Source: Paraconiothyrium sp. Pb-2020 (taxonomy: Eukaryota > Ascomycota > Dothideomycetes > Pleosporales > Didymosphaeriaceae). Taken from it: DNA of 64,000 bases. The notes below the pieces were generated by a model. The model worked only from the letters and a program-made list of their open reading frames with translations. It ran no database searches and was not told where the DNA came from. Location: contig JAJUBI010000006.1 in NCBI GenBank assembly GCA_022419385.1, positions 3,906,001 to 3,970,000 on the forward strand, read 5' to 3'. The translations under genes were made by a program, and so were the position numbers. This document shows, one piece after another, positions 23,125-35,761 of the stretch (the stretch's first letter is position 1; each line of letters starts with the position of its first letter).

Positions 23125-26100
23125 ATGTCACCGCCCTTGCCCGCCTCGAGACGTACCTCACCCCCCGCATCGGTGAGGTCAAATGCGCCGCGCACCCCCG
23201 GCCATGAAGACCCAACGAGTTCTTCGCCTACCCGCGACGAGGTGACCCCCAAGAGCCTCTCGCAGACGGGGCGTTCCAAGACAGCGCCCCTGGACCTAAA
23301 CCACCTGTGGATCCCCTCAGTCGACCAGCCCCAATTGTCGGAGCGCGACAGCATCTTTGCGACTACATACCTACCATCTGATAGCCCCACGCCGTCTCCG
23401 CGCACGCTCGCACGTACAGCACACACAGACAACAATGTTTCCGACGTGGACCGCTCAGATGTGGCAGGCAACATGCCGGCGCCGCGAACATTGACAGCTA
23501 CTTCAATTGGCCGCCAGCACCAAGCACACCAACAACGATCAACGCTAAAAGAACACCAGGGCCTTCTTTCTGCGGGCTTCAATTCGCCTGAGAAACACAG
23601 AGCAGACATGGCTTCCAATGGCGCGGGTGAGAGCCCGCCACCCTTTATGAGTCCGGTCGACTCTCCCGTACATCGGCCTGCCACCCCTCCAGGTGTTGTT
23701 CAGACCACGACATCATTGGACGACACCCTGGCTGAACCGGAGCATACTGCGGAGCGACTTAAGAATAGGATGTGGCGTGTGGGCAATGCTGAAGCCTACC
23801 TCCCCCACGGAGGACACGGCGCCCAGAGAAGAGAAGGCCATGTCGATAAGAAGATTGAGGCTACCTTAGCGAAGACAGAAGTGCCAGCAGCTGCACGAAG
23901 CCGGAAAGCGAGTCACTACTTGCGAGTTTTTAAAGAGAATGATGCTGCAGAAGAGCAGAAGAAGCGCGAAGGCCGCGGGAAGGACCGACGTCCGGTTGAG
24001 AGGCTTCTCAAAAGTCTCCAGGAGGATGTTGCACGGACCTCACCGAGTGCATTGACAGAGCAGATACAGAGAGCGTCTCGTTCTTCCTCTGCAGCTCAAT
24101 CGCCTTACGATGGCCCTACGAACTCGTACTTCGAACCCACCACCTATGCCAGCCATGATGACGGAAGTATCCAATTCAGCGTTGATGGAGCAGGACGGTC
24201 ACAAGAGCTACCCGCTCGGCTGCTTGAAGAGATCAGAAATTTTCATAACCTTACTCCGGGTGGCCCACGCGGATCATCATTCTCGAAGAGCCTCCCGACC
24301 GCTGCAGCCGACAAACTTCGTGCTCACGTCGCCAAAGCTCGTACACCTCACCTACGCGAGGCTTCGGATTATTTCCAGACCTCGGAAGGGGGAAGCCCAG
24401 AGCGGTCACCTGGCTCAGAGGAAGACGAGTCCGAGAAAGAACACATTTCATCAGCACTCTACTTTCCTCATCGGCAACTCAAGTCACCTGAGCCTATCCC
24501 AGAAGAAGAAGAAACGCGGAGAGCGGAAGTGGTTTCCGCTCGGAGGCAAAGCACTGTCAATGCAGGCAAAGGGCCCAAGGGATGGGCCAAGGAGGAGGCT
24601 GTAAAGACGCCACAAGAGGTAGAAATCTCTTTACAGTCACAAGATACAAATGAATGCCTGCATGGTGACATCCCAACGACTTCTTCTCTTCGGCAGGATG
24701 ACAGCACCTCGCTGGCTTCTGCAAACACTGACACGACTGCCTCGGCTGAGTCCGAGTACGATTCGTTAGCGGAGTCGTCTCATTCACTCAATGACTATGA
24801 TTCCAGTGCGACTGATGATCTAGGCACCACTCCCACCGCAACACCGCGCAAGCATAAAGAGAAGCCCGTCGCGCCCGCTCAGCCACCTGCGCCTCTTGGC
24901 GCAGTAGAATTAAAACCTTTTAACCACCAAGTCGGCGGTCACACAACGGTGTATCGTTTCTCCAGGCGAGCCGTGTGTAAGCAGCTCAATAACCGAGAGA
25001 ATGAATTTTATGAGACGGTTGAGCGCCAGCATCCGGAGCTGCTGGAGTTCCTTCCAAGGTACGATGATTACCAATATTTGAGTCATTTGTAGCTGAGACC
25101 TCAGCGAAGATCTCCGCCCATTTTGCGTACCCCTGCTTCAGATCATTTTGCTAACATTGTGCTGCCAATTTCAGGTATATCGGTGTTCTGAATGTGACAT
25201 ATCGCAAAGCACCCAAACGAAAGAAGACCAAGGACAGGGCCAAGGATGATGCGGTCACCCAAACAACCACTGATGCGTCAGCGAAGCAGGGTGCCGAGCC
25301 TCACAATCAGAGCCAGCCCAAGGAAGATCAGCCTAGGATTGTCAGTCATTCTCAGCGAACAACAGCGGTTCCTCAGGTGGTGTTCGAGAATAATCGTCAC
25401 ATCATCCCCGATAATCTTTTCCGCTTGCCGCCACGACGCTCTGCCACACCTGACCCTTGGACTGGCAGCTCGTATTCGCAATATCATCGGAGAAACCAAA
25501 GCGACATTGGCTTTTCGGCTGTGGAAGAGAGCCCCAATCGTCCTCCCCTGCGACAGCAAAGCAGCTGGGGCGTCACCACCATCAACAGAAAGCTTCAAGA
25601 AGAGGTTCTGCGACAAGTTTTTGCGCCGCCTCCGATCCATCATCGTCATCGCCATCATCATAATAGTCTGCCTCATCGATCAAGAGTAGATTCATCACGC
25701 AGCTTAACCAACTCGGTACCTTCTATGCGCAGAAACAGTGCCAATATATCGGAGATAACTATGCAGGAGGAGTCGACGCGCAAACAGGTTTTGAAAGCAG
25801 AAGCACATCGCCAGATGGCAAGATCAACTGGTGGCAGTCTACCTCGCGACTCCACTTATACATCACAGGACCTTCTGGAGACGCCTCCAACACCATCAAC
25901 CTCCCGTCGTCGCCATTCGGGAGGCGGCCTTACACGGAGGCCGTGTGGTGTGGACACCAATCACAGAGCGCCTTTAGAGTATTATGAAGAGGACGGTTAC
26001 GGTGGCGATGGAGAAGAGGAGGTTTTCGCTATGGACGAAGATGCTCGTGTGCAACAGGACAGAGGCACGCATCATCAGATGCGCAATGGACATACCGCCA

Positions 26101-27092
26101 TGTTCCAGGATACTGCCCCAGAAGCTACAATGCCACCAGCCCCGGTATCGTCGAAGGAATGGACTCCACCTGCGCCCGAAGAAATCCCTTCGAATCCGAA
26201 AGAGGCACAATTGCAACCGGATGAGCGCGTCCAGCATTTCTTGCTACTTGAAGACCTTACGGCCGGTATGACGAAACCATGTGTTCTAGACCTGAAGATG
26301 GGAACGCGTCAGTACGGCATCGAAGCCGATGAGAAGAAACAACGGTCACAACGGCGCGAGTGTCAGATGACTACCAGTCGAGAACTAGGCGTGAGAGTAT
26401 GCGGCATGCAGATATGGAACATCAAGACCCAAAGTTACGTGTTCGAGGACAAATACTACGGACGCGATTTGAAGGCAGGTAGAGAGTTCCAGGATGCGCT
26501 GAAGCGCTTCTTCTGGGATGGTACCGGCTACGAAGCGGCCTTGAAGCAGATTCCCATCATCCTAGAGAAGATCAGTGCGCTGGAGGGCATCATTCGCGGT
26601 CTTCCCGGATATCGCTTCTACGCCAGCAGTCTGCTCATGCTCTACGACCGTGGCGAAGGAGAGCAAAAAGATAAAGAGCCGCCCCTATTGACAAACGGTC
26701 TCTCTAGCTCAAGCAACGAAGACATCACTCAAACATCTCCAAACGCTGCTCCACTGATATCCAACCCCGCGCCGAAGAGCGCATCAGAGATTAAACTCAA
26801 GATCGTCGACTTTGCAAACTGCGTCACCGCAGAAGACTCCCTCCCAGACACCGTACCCTGCCCACCACACGACCCAGAAGGCGTGGATCGAGGCTACCTC
26901 CGCGGGTTGCGGTCGCTGCGTCTATACTTCCAGCGCATATGGCGCGACGTCAACGAGAAGGATTGGGTTGAGCGAGGCGAAGGGGAGGGCATGGCGAGGG
27001 ACAATCATCACCAGGGGCCGGGCATGGGCGCGGCTGGCTCCGGGTGGTTGGATGAAGCGGTTAATAACGACACAGGGTATGTGAGCTTTTAA
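23125..27092 (+). CDS. KCS1: inositol hexakisphosphate kinase (Kcs1)
   Basis: Two exons, 23125-25058 and 25175-27092, 1283 residues. The 116-nt intron has a GCTAAC branch and joins LEFLPR to YIGVLNVTYR. Kcs1 phosphorylates IP6 (and IP5) to inositol pyrophosphates that regulate phosphate homeostasis through SPX domains, telomere length and stress responses. The first ~590 residues are disordered. The IPK fold starts at ELKPFNHQVGGHTTVYRFS, continues across the intron, and shows the hallmark PxxxDxKxG as PCVLDLKMG near residue 1013, then YYGRDLKAG and the KLKIVDFANC metal-binding DFA motif. As in yeast, a long disordered insert (about 330 residues) splits the fold, here with a His-rich run (HHRHRHHHN). 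The start at 23125 is the first in-frame ATG; an upstream exon cannot be excluded. Confidence 0.95.
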
Positions 27093-28515
27093 GCATGACG
27101 TCTATCGACAAACGTAGAAGAGGGGGAGGCACGTTCCACGTCATTTCTTCTTTTTGCATGGCGTTGGATGCATTTGGGGGTTGATTTTTGGCTTGCATCG
27201 CTTTTGCGTGGTGTGCTTTTCTTCAAGGGTTTGTTTCTTTCTTATATCACGGGCGGGCGTTTTGCGAAGACAAATTCTCTTTCTTTTCATGGCTGATTTT
27301 CTGGGTCGGTGGTCAGATTGTAAGCAAGCATTGCCTTGGGCATTGGGTTGGCGTTTTTTTATAACTCTTTTCTCCTGCTTTTAGTTCGTGGGTTGGTTGG
27401 TCGCACTTTGCAGTTCGGAAAGATGAGATTGTTGGAGTGCCATATGCTGGTGCGGTTTTGTACTTTTAGCAGAGTGAGGGCGGATGGAGTAGAGGGTAGG
27501 TAATTAGTAAATATTTGTTAATTGAGAGTGGTTGGTGCGTGTGCGTGATGCTTTGGACTGGTTGGAGTGTAATGAAATGTAGCGGAGGGTGGATTTGCAT
27601 GGGAGGGTTTAAGGCGTGGTCGAGTTGTTAATTGATGAGGAGACTGGATAGCGCTAGCTGGGCTTTTGACTGTATAATCTGGTTAGGACTACTTACTTGA
27701 GTTAAGACTCGAGTGAGTATGTGCCTCCTGTAAACACGCGGGTCTGGCTACCATCGACATCGCACGCTACACTCGCAACTTGTGTGCTTGAGATTGTTCG
27801 ATCTAGTGCATAGAGGGTGGAGGGTGATACGATTACGTCACATGCTTAGGTGCATCGCGAAAGATTAATCAGATCTGGGAGGTATTACGCTTTTTATTTA
27901 TAAAGAGGGATCCTGATTTCAACGTTATGTTATGTTATGGGTAGAGTAGTATATGTATCGCGGGCGGAAGTTGAAGGACGCGGTGTGGTGTGCTGCCAGC
28001 TTGGTTAACGGTGAAAAGGGGTTGGAAAAGGGGGAGGGACGTGGTGGGTTTAGCTGGAGTGTAGTGTTGGAGATGTTATATGTAAGCGTCTCAGACCTAC
28101 CATCGAGGTATTCAGCAGACTCAGCGAGGTATTGACGAGCAATATATTTCAGAAGGACAATACCCGCGTTGGAAAGGCGTGAAGGCAGCGTTCAGATAGA
28201 AGACGGAGGGTTGTTGTGGCGTGTAAGTGTAAAGCGGCTTCCACATATCCGAAGACCTGTCTGAGCATGGATACTAGTGAAGGTAATAGTATGCTAAGCA
28301 TGACATGCACTGATGTAGTGGCTTGTGACATGGCACAAGGCAACGTACGAAGGCACGGCTTCAGATAACCCTCGCATGTGTTTGAGGAAATGACTTGATG
28401 GTCTGCTTCTGCTACTTGCTGCATACTTGTCGTTTTAGCAGGATGGAAAGACTGCTGTCTAGTATGGATTTATCGCCTTTACTACATATCCCTCGACATC
28501 CGTGTTCAGACCCTG
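27093..28515. other. 1.4-kb convergent intergenic region, T/G-rich
   Basis: Lies between the convergent 3' ends of KCS1 (+) and the G-patch gene (-). The left half is strongly T- and G-rich on the plus strand, as expected for a 3' UTR. A short TTATG triplet repeat is at ~27925. Small frames (27154-27384, 28149-28424) have no support. It is long for a convergent spacer; an unannotated RNA is possible, but nothing in the sequence shows one. Confidence 0.45.
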
Positions 28516-30673
28516 CTATTCATCTTCGTCATCATCATCGCCAAAGATAGCCTTGAACACATCCTCCGACGCACGCTCCTGCGCCAAAGCATCGTTCTTC
28601 TCCACATCCACAGTCGCATGTCCCCCAGCCGTCTCCGTTGCAGGCACCGGAGCACCCGAAAGAGGTTCCTGAGGCGCCGCACCCATCCACGCAGGCCTCT
28701 GCAGCGCCGGCGCGCCCTTGCTCAAAACCTCGTGCATCATCCTGTCTAGCGCAGACTTCGACACTGCCTCCTCAGTCTTACCTTTGAAGCCCGCGCCGTC
28801 GGAGTCTGCGTCAACGGTGTGAGGCATGTCCGGAGGCTTCACGTTAAAGCGTTTGCACAGAAGACGCGATGGGTGGAAGGGGAAGCGGCTGCGCGTCATC
28901 GGGCCATACATGCCTAGTTTTGCAGCCTGTTCCGCTGGGTCTTCTGGCTTGGGCGTCGGCTTGCTGAGAAGATTTTCGTTGGGGGTGTTACTCCCGCTGC
29001 CGGGGAGGCTGGTCGAAGTCGAGGACGTAAAGCGCGAGGCCATGATGCCTGTTGTCGGCTTGAAGACTTGTGCAGCGTGGGCGAATTCCTGGAGTTCTTT
29101 AGCCCATTCGGAGACGGACGTGTTTTCGGCGCGCTCGGGAAGGTCATGTCTGAGCTCGGCGCGGAGTTCTAGGAAATGAACGTAGCGGGCTCGTTTCGCG
29201 AGGTCCTCTGCGTAGGGCATCCAGCCGGTTGCGCCTTTGGCTAAGGCGGCGGCTGCAGTGCTCTTGTCGAGGGTTGGCACGAAGGTCCATAGATCTTTTG
29301 GCTTTGTGCTGTTGGGATCTTGATAGCCCTCGGAGCTCCTTCACCGCGCCCTGCGGAAGATTGTCTTACCGGTCATTGTTGCAAGGCGGTCGCGAACGTC
29401 CTTTGGGATGAAGTCGAAAACGGATTTCCCAGGGAGAAGCGCTTCGCCTAGTAGTGATGCTCGAGCTTTTGCATCTAGTGTAGAAGTCTTCGCGGCATCA
29501 GAGACCGACTGGTAGCTTTGGAAGTCTGCCGGCTGGGCCGTGGATTTTGCAGATCTCCATCCGGGAGGTATCTTTGGTGGTGGGTACCTCTTTCTGCTGG
29601 TCAAGTCGATGACCTGTGTAGCTATAACGAATCCTGGCAGAGGTGGTTTGCCATCGTGCGACAACCGTAGGCTTCCAGGTAATTCTCCAGATGTTTTCTT
29701 TGGTTTGAATACAATGCCTTCGGCTGCAGCTACTTTGGCGAACTTGCTTGGTTTCTTGGGTTTCTTGTCCTTGCCTAGAGACTTGTTGAACGTGATCTTT
29801 GGACCGAGCTCATATGGATCTTCATCGTCCGAGCCTGTATCGTTTAGAATGCCGACTCCGAACGACGACTTCTTCAGCGCGGGTTTCTTGGGCGCTTTCG
29901 ACTTAGAGCGATCTTCCAAGAATGGGAGGGCAAGCATGGGTAGATCTTTAGGCTCCTTCTCCTCTGTCCCCCCGAGACGCGCCTCTGACTGATACCCCAG
30001 ACCCTTGCGATTGACCTCTTCTCGGGCAGCAGACATCATGCGAGAGTCTTCGGCGCAAACATGTGGGCTGCTGCTCCTGAGTATCGTCTAAGCGTGCAGC
30101 TCGGCGGACCTTCCGACCTACACCTTGATCTCGCCGCCATCCCATCTTCTGAGCAATCTTGACACCCATCGTCTCCTCCTCCGTCACGAAGAGGCCGAAA
30201 AGAGCATCGCTCCGACTGCGCCGACACGTCCAATCGCCGCAAAGGATTGTGCCGTCTCGAGCTCCCGGGATTCCAGCTTCAGCTATCCTCCTCATCCATG
30301 AAATCCTCGGCACGTTGGGCGGATCCTTGTTGCGATTCGATCGCGAGGAAACAAAAGCTTTCGGAGCCCATCCTTCTTTAGATCCAACTGTATTGAAGTA
30401 TCTTAGCAGAGTCAAGAAGTCAAGCGTTCGTGGCCAAAGTGGCTCTGTAGCTTACCCTGCACTAAAACCGCCCGTGAATGCGCCGTGGAGCCTCCTGCGG
30501 CCGCGCTCGTCCGTCACGGTTTGCTTCCAGACAGGTACGAAAGCTCCGTCGTCGCCATCATCGTCCGGAGGCAGTTCCGTGCCTAACGTGATTGTACTTG
30601 GGGTTGCGCCTGCACCTCGAGGGCGCTTTTGAGACCCAGAGGGCGAGGTCGCGCGCGGGCGTTTGTAGGACAT
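28516..30673 (-). pseudogene. GPATCH1/TGH-type G-patch protein gene, broken by multiple small indels
   Basis: Exon 1 is 30673-30456 (MSYKRPRATSPSG..., DUF1604/TGH N-terminus with PVWKQTVTDERGRRRLHGAF and FTGGFSAG); a normal 54-nt intron (GTAAGC...GCTAAG) leads to 30401 (GYFNTVGSKEGWAP, FVSSRSNR). From there family-like segments fall in different frames: AEDFMDEED, then ELETAQSFAAIG, then the G-patch (ETMGVKIAQKMGWRRDQGVG), then REEVNRKGLGYQSEARL, then PTLDKSTAAAALAKGATGW and KRARYVHFLELRAE. At least one frame change near 30045-30068 has no possible intron; others cluster at ~30200-30322 and ~29330-29366. Several look like loss of one base from CCGG, CCCC or AA runs. The family acts in nuclear pre-mRNA splicing/RNA processing. 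Either a recent pseudogene or local sequence error; the second downstream frame (254 codons) is intact. Confidence 0.75.
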
Positions 30674-31894
30674 GATGGCTATGAGTCCAGGTTCAGGATA
30701 TACAGGCTCTTCCCTTATGGCATGATTATATCGTGGAATTGGGGTAGCGTCTCACTCGTCGGAAGTTGAGGTACTAGCTTGTGATGTCTAGTCTCTAGCC
30801 ACAAACTTCATTACGTAAGCGGACCATGCCTCTCCCGTGTCGAACGGAGCAAAACAATTCTAGTCAATTCATAAAGTTCGCATACTCTCTTAGGACTGTT
30901 CCAACAAGGACAAATAGCTATTTAATTGATCACCGATTAAGACATTTCAACACGTCTCAGCGCTTCGAATCAGTGGCCGAAGAGAAATTTAGCGGGCATG
31001 TAGTGTCACACATGCGAGACCTGCAAAAACTTGTTGAAGTGTCTACACGAGGCCTCCAAGCTGAAGATCACAGCCGGCGATGCGGCAGTCGCGTCTAATA
31101 AGAACGAAGAATGCGCGCTTGTCGTGCATTGTTGGCCTCAGACCGCGATGACGTATCATAATTCTTCGGAAGCCGTACCTGGATTAGCCTGATAGCGCCT
31201 CGCAGCAACCTGGTTGCGCGCCTCGAGGTGCAGAGACCCTGAGCGTGCGAATGCAGAACGGCTGCATGCACTGGAAGCACGGCAGCCGTCACGGCTTGCA
31301 GGCTGTTGGAAGGGAAAAGCCTTGGAAGTAATGTCCCCTGCACTGGCTGCTCAGCGACGGAAAGAAACATGGCACAGATTGGGCGCATTGCATCGTAGAC
31401 GACCCCGCTAGACGGGTGTACTTAATGAGCGGCTGGCTAGAGGCGCCCGTCGCCTTGGTCCAAGTAGTCAGCGGCGAGGGAAGCGACGACCGCTGCTGTG
31501 ATCTCGTATCAACCCAACGCCGCATCTGGCCTCTCACTCCTCCTCCTGCCTCCCACACCGCACTCGCCATTATTTGACTCGCTGCGCGCCCGCCGTCTCG
31601 CTGTCCACTGATGCTCGCTGGCGTTGCCTAAGAGGCTCCCTGCCGTCATGCAGCGCGTCTGAGCGCCCTGCCCCCTCGAACTCCGCCAGCTCAGTCGCGG
31701 TGCCAAGGTCGTCGCCGGCAGCTTATGCGCAGGTCCTCAAGCTCCTCCCACATTACGATCACGCTCGCCGTTGCATCTTCTGAGCAGTCGGCTTGTTGTT
31801 CTTTGGCTGCCCCTCGCTATCCAAGCAGCGCTCAGCGCGCCAAATTACGACCAGATCTGCCGCTGCTCCCTGCGCACCAGCCTAGCCAACAACG
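30674..31894. promoter_or_regulatory. divergent upstream region, G-patch gene and KIN1
   Basis: 1.2 kb between the divergent starts at 30673 (-) and 31895 (+). It likely contains both promoters and a long KIN1 5' leader (31400-31894, pyrimidine-rich). Short frames on both strands carry no motif. Nothing else is supported. Confidence 0.5.
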
Positions 31895-34800
31895 ATGTCA
31901 GCGGCTGCACCTTCATCGCCCGCCGTAGTGCGCTCCCAGTCTTCTGCCCGCCGCCCTCACGCCGCGAACAGTCCCTCGGACCGCCCGCATCGCTCGCAGT
32001 CGACCACAACACGCCCAAGCGGTCAGTCCGTGCCGCATTCGCACTCTCGCGCCCCGCCCCAGCAGCCCAACCTTGCCAACGTTGGTCGCCGTGACGTTGA
32101 GCAATCCAACCTGGCGAATCCTTCAGTTACTCGTCGCAGCGAGTCGAGGGACAGGGCTGCCCCGACGGCATCGCGCACCGATTCTTCCAGGCGAGGACAT
32201 CAACGCTATGCATCAGACGCGTCCACAGCCTCCGCCATGCCCATCAATGGCGTAGCTACTGATGCCTCGAGGTCTGCCGCGCAAGCCGCCCAACCAAGGC
32301 GGCGAACAAGCATCAATGCACCCAGTACTGGACAATGGATTCTGGGAAAGACGATTGGAGCAGGGAGTATGGGCAAAGTCAAGCTCGCGAAGCAGGCTGA
32401 GTCTGGAGAGTCGGTACGTCATATGCTACCTGGCTGGCGTTGTGTTTTTAGAGGACATCATCAGGCCTATAGGACATGGTGCTAATGATCACAGGTTGCT
32501 GTAAAGATCGTGCCCCGCCAGTCGACGGATCAGCATAACAGCCAAGCCGACCGGGAGCGCGCAGACCATTCGAAGGAGGTGAGGACAGCACGTGAGGCTG
32601 CCATCGTCAGCCTACTGAACCACCCATACATCTGCGGCATGCGCGATGTCGTTCGGACCAATTACCATTGGTACATGCTTTTCGAATACGTCAATGGCGG
32701 GCAAATGCTGGACTACATTATTTCCCACGGTCGCCTTAAGGAGAAGCAGGCCCGCAAATTCGCTCGCCAGATTGCGAGTGCCCTGGATTACTGCCACCGG
32801 AACAGTATCGTACACAGGGACCTGAAGATCGAGAACATCCTCATCAGCAAAACTGGTGATATCAAGATTATCGACTTCGGGTTGAGCAACCTCTTCTCGC
32901 CTAAGAACTTGCTGAAAACTTTCTGTGGCAGCTTGTACTTCGCAGCTCCAGAATTGTTGCAGGCCAAACAGTACACTGGTCCGGAGGTCGACATCTGGAG
33001 CTTTGGAATTGTTCTTTATGTTTTAGTCTGTGGAAAAGTGCCCTTTGACGACCAGAGTATGCCACAGCTACATGCCAAGATCAAGAAGGGTCATGTCGAC
33101 TACCCTCCCTGGCTCTCCTCCGGTAAGTCCGCACATCATATGTGCACATTTGATTCTGATATATCTAGAATGTCGGAACCTGATCCATCGGATGCTGCAA
33201 ACAGACCCTGCTCAACGGATTACACTCTCAGAAATCATGACACACCCGTGGTTAACGAAAGGATTCAATACGCCGCCCGAGAACTACCTGCCTCACCGCG
33301 AGCCTTTGCAACTCCCACTAGATGACGACATAATCGACAGGATGACTGGATTTGATTTTGGCTCTGCGGAGTACATCAAGACACAGCTTACTCAAGTTCT
33401 GTCATCTGACGAGTACAATCGCGCAGTGCGCCTGGCTGTTCGGAAGACTGCGGCACAGACTCCAGAGGCGGAGAAAAAGAGAGGAATGTTCGACTTCTAC
33501 AAGCGACGAAACTCGATTTCGAGTAGGGAACAGCTGCCCATGTCATCTTCAGAAGACCTTCAACGTGGCCTCGATCCAGTCAATGCGTACAATCCCCTCA
33601 TATCTGTTTACTATTTGGTCCGAGAGAAGAGGGATCGTGAGCAGCTTGAAGCCAATCCTGGAGCATTAGCGGTGCCTCAAAGCCCTGGTGAGAGGCCTTT
33701 GAAGATACCAGATCTTCCTGCACCGGAGGCTGCCTACACGAACAGTTCAACATACGAAATGCAAGGCGAAAAAACCGGTGGCAGATCTCGGCCCAGAGCA
33801 CGAACTCATGGAGAAGATGAGGTGACAGATACCTTGCAAAAGCTCAATCTCAAGGAGCCACCCAACGCCTCGCCCGCCGTCATCTCTCCGCCCCCAGAAC
33901 ATCCTAGGAAGGAAAGCACGGCTGTTGGGCTTCTACGTCGCTTCAGTACTAGGAAGTACAGAAACCCCGAACGTGATCGGACAGAGCCACCGCCTACACC
34001 AGCTCTTGCTGTATCTGGGCCTACAGAATCCGCTAGCGCCCCCAAGAGAGGCTTTAGTGTTAGGCGCACTCGGGACAGGGACAACCAGTCAGCCTCGCAT
34101 TTGCACCCGAGCGATGTGAATCAACCGGAACTTCTGTCCCCACCTGCGAATAGCTCCAGCACTACTACGAAGAAGTTCAAAGCGCTTGGTCGCTCTACCA
34201 GTGTGAACGGTGCCGACCTTCGTAGGAGGTTGAGTCGCAGAGGACGATCGTCTGAAGATCCCGGCAACCCTCCACCTACCAGCGGGTCTGATCGTTCCAG
34301 CATCAACACACAGCAGAAGCCGACCAATGACGCTGCCTCAGAAGACTTGTCTGGGAGTCCACGCCGGACTGCAGCATCTCGAACCAAGAGTCTTGGTCAT
34401 GCTCGTCGAGAGAGCATCCAAGCTCGACGGGTACGCAGGGAGCAGGCTAGGGAAGCCAATGTTCCCGAAGAGACAGATGCAGAGCTAGCTGAAGACAAGG
34501 TGGAGGCGAATCGCAGCCCAGACGTCAAACCGGTGTTCTTGAAGGGCCTGTTCAGCGTTTCGACGACCAGCAGCAAGCCGCTTTCGTTCATTCAATCCGA
34601 CATCATCCGTGTTCTGGATCAGCTTGGGGTCACATACACTGAGATCAAGGGTGGCTTCAAGTGTCGGCACGTTCCAAGTATTGATCCCAAGAAGGGCGTT
34701 GATTCGCCAACCATGGCCAATCCTCCCGCAAGTGCTGGACATCGTCGGAGGACCAGCTTCGCAGGGGGAATGTTCAATCGCGACCGAGACCGAGACGAGT

Positions 34801-35132
34801 TCAGAGAACAGCAAAGAACGCCTCAAACCCCGAAGTCCGGGCGTGGGCGACCTTCAATGGCTGATCGCAGCTACACAAATACCGATGAATCAGATGCCAG
34901 TGGCGAAGACAAGGAGGACCGACAGCCTCGATCTGGCCGTGCGTATCCCCCAGGCGAGACTTCGACGCATGTGCAAAACGACCTTGGTGGGAGCATGGTC
35001 CTGGTCTTTGAGATTCTCATCGTAAAAGTACCTCTATTACAATTGCATGGCATTCAGTTCAAGAAAGTGGACGGGGGAACGTGGCAGTACAAGACAATGG
35101 CTCAGACTATTCTTTCTGAGCTGCGACTGTAA
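31895..35132 (+). CDS. KIN1: Ser/Thr protein kinase Kin1 (MARK/Par-1 family) with KA1 domain
   Basis: Three exons, 31895-32413, 32495-33122 and 33169-35132, 1036 residues. A disordered N-terminus of ~145 residues precedes the kinase: P-loop IGAGSMGKVKLAK, intron, VAVK, catalytic HRDLKIENIL, DFGLSNLF, activation-loop TFCGSLYFAAPE, and WSFGIVLYVLVCGKVPF; intron 2 joins WLSS to ECRNLIHRML. The P-loop has Met-Gly where many kinases have Phe-Gly. After a ~450-residue Ser/Arg-rich linker, the end (MVLVFEILIVKVPLLQLHGIQFKKVDGGTWQYK) is a kinase-associated KA1 domain that binds acidic phospholipids. Kin1 acts at the cell cortex in polarity, exocytosis and septation. The linker has basic SR-like segments that could be phospho-sites. 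Confidence 0.95.
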
Positions 35133-35761
35133 GTGAATAGGTGAGCAGGTGAGCAGGCAACGAGTAAGGCGTTTGGGGCATCTGGCATTAGTTCGGCGAT
35201 GCGGTAATATTTTAGCGACAGCACTCTGCGTTTTGTTCGAGTTGCAGTCAGTGAGAAGTTTGCAGGACACAAACATAACGAACGATTCTCATTTGTACTA
35301 TTCTTTGGAGACGGGCCTGGCTTTTGGGCATTTTTCTGTCGGAACAAGGTATGTCTGTAGACATATATTGTAATTTGGGCATCTTCGGGTAGCGGTAACA
35401 CAGTGGCCGTGACTTGTAATTGAGTGCCATTTTGGGGCTCCATCTTGGGCTACAAGATACTTCGTAATCTCACTTCCCCATATCTTGCGCAAGGCGATCC
35501 GCTCGAGCCACTGTTGGCTGCCAAGATCGTGCACGTGCCCGCGGGTGGCCCGCGTCTTGTCGCTCCAACTCACTTGTGTGTGCTCGAGTGCGAAGGGCAG
35601 CGTTACACCTTTACTTTGCACACTCCACCGTGCCCGCGCCTCATATACGCCCACCGCCTTCGATACGCTATCCTTCCGTTCTGCATACCCTCACCCACGA
35701 CCTTTATTCTACCAAACTCAGCACCACTACCGCCGCGACATCGGAGCCCAATTGCTTGCAA
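35133..35761. other. intergenic: KIN1 3' end and RCD1 promoter
   Basis: 629 bp between plus-strand genes. The frame of RCD1 is open upstream to ~35576, but no ATG there gives family-like sequence. No other gene is supported. Confidence 0.5.

Noticed and set aside
22060..23684. Several long frames on both strands before and over the KCS1 start
   Set aside because: GC-rich sequence with overlapping frames, none with family-like content; one is antisense to the KCS1 N-terminus.
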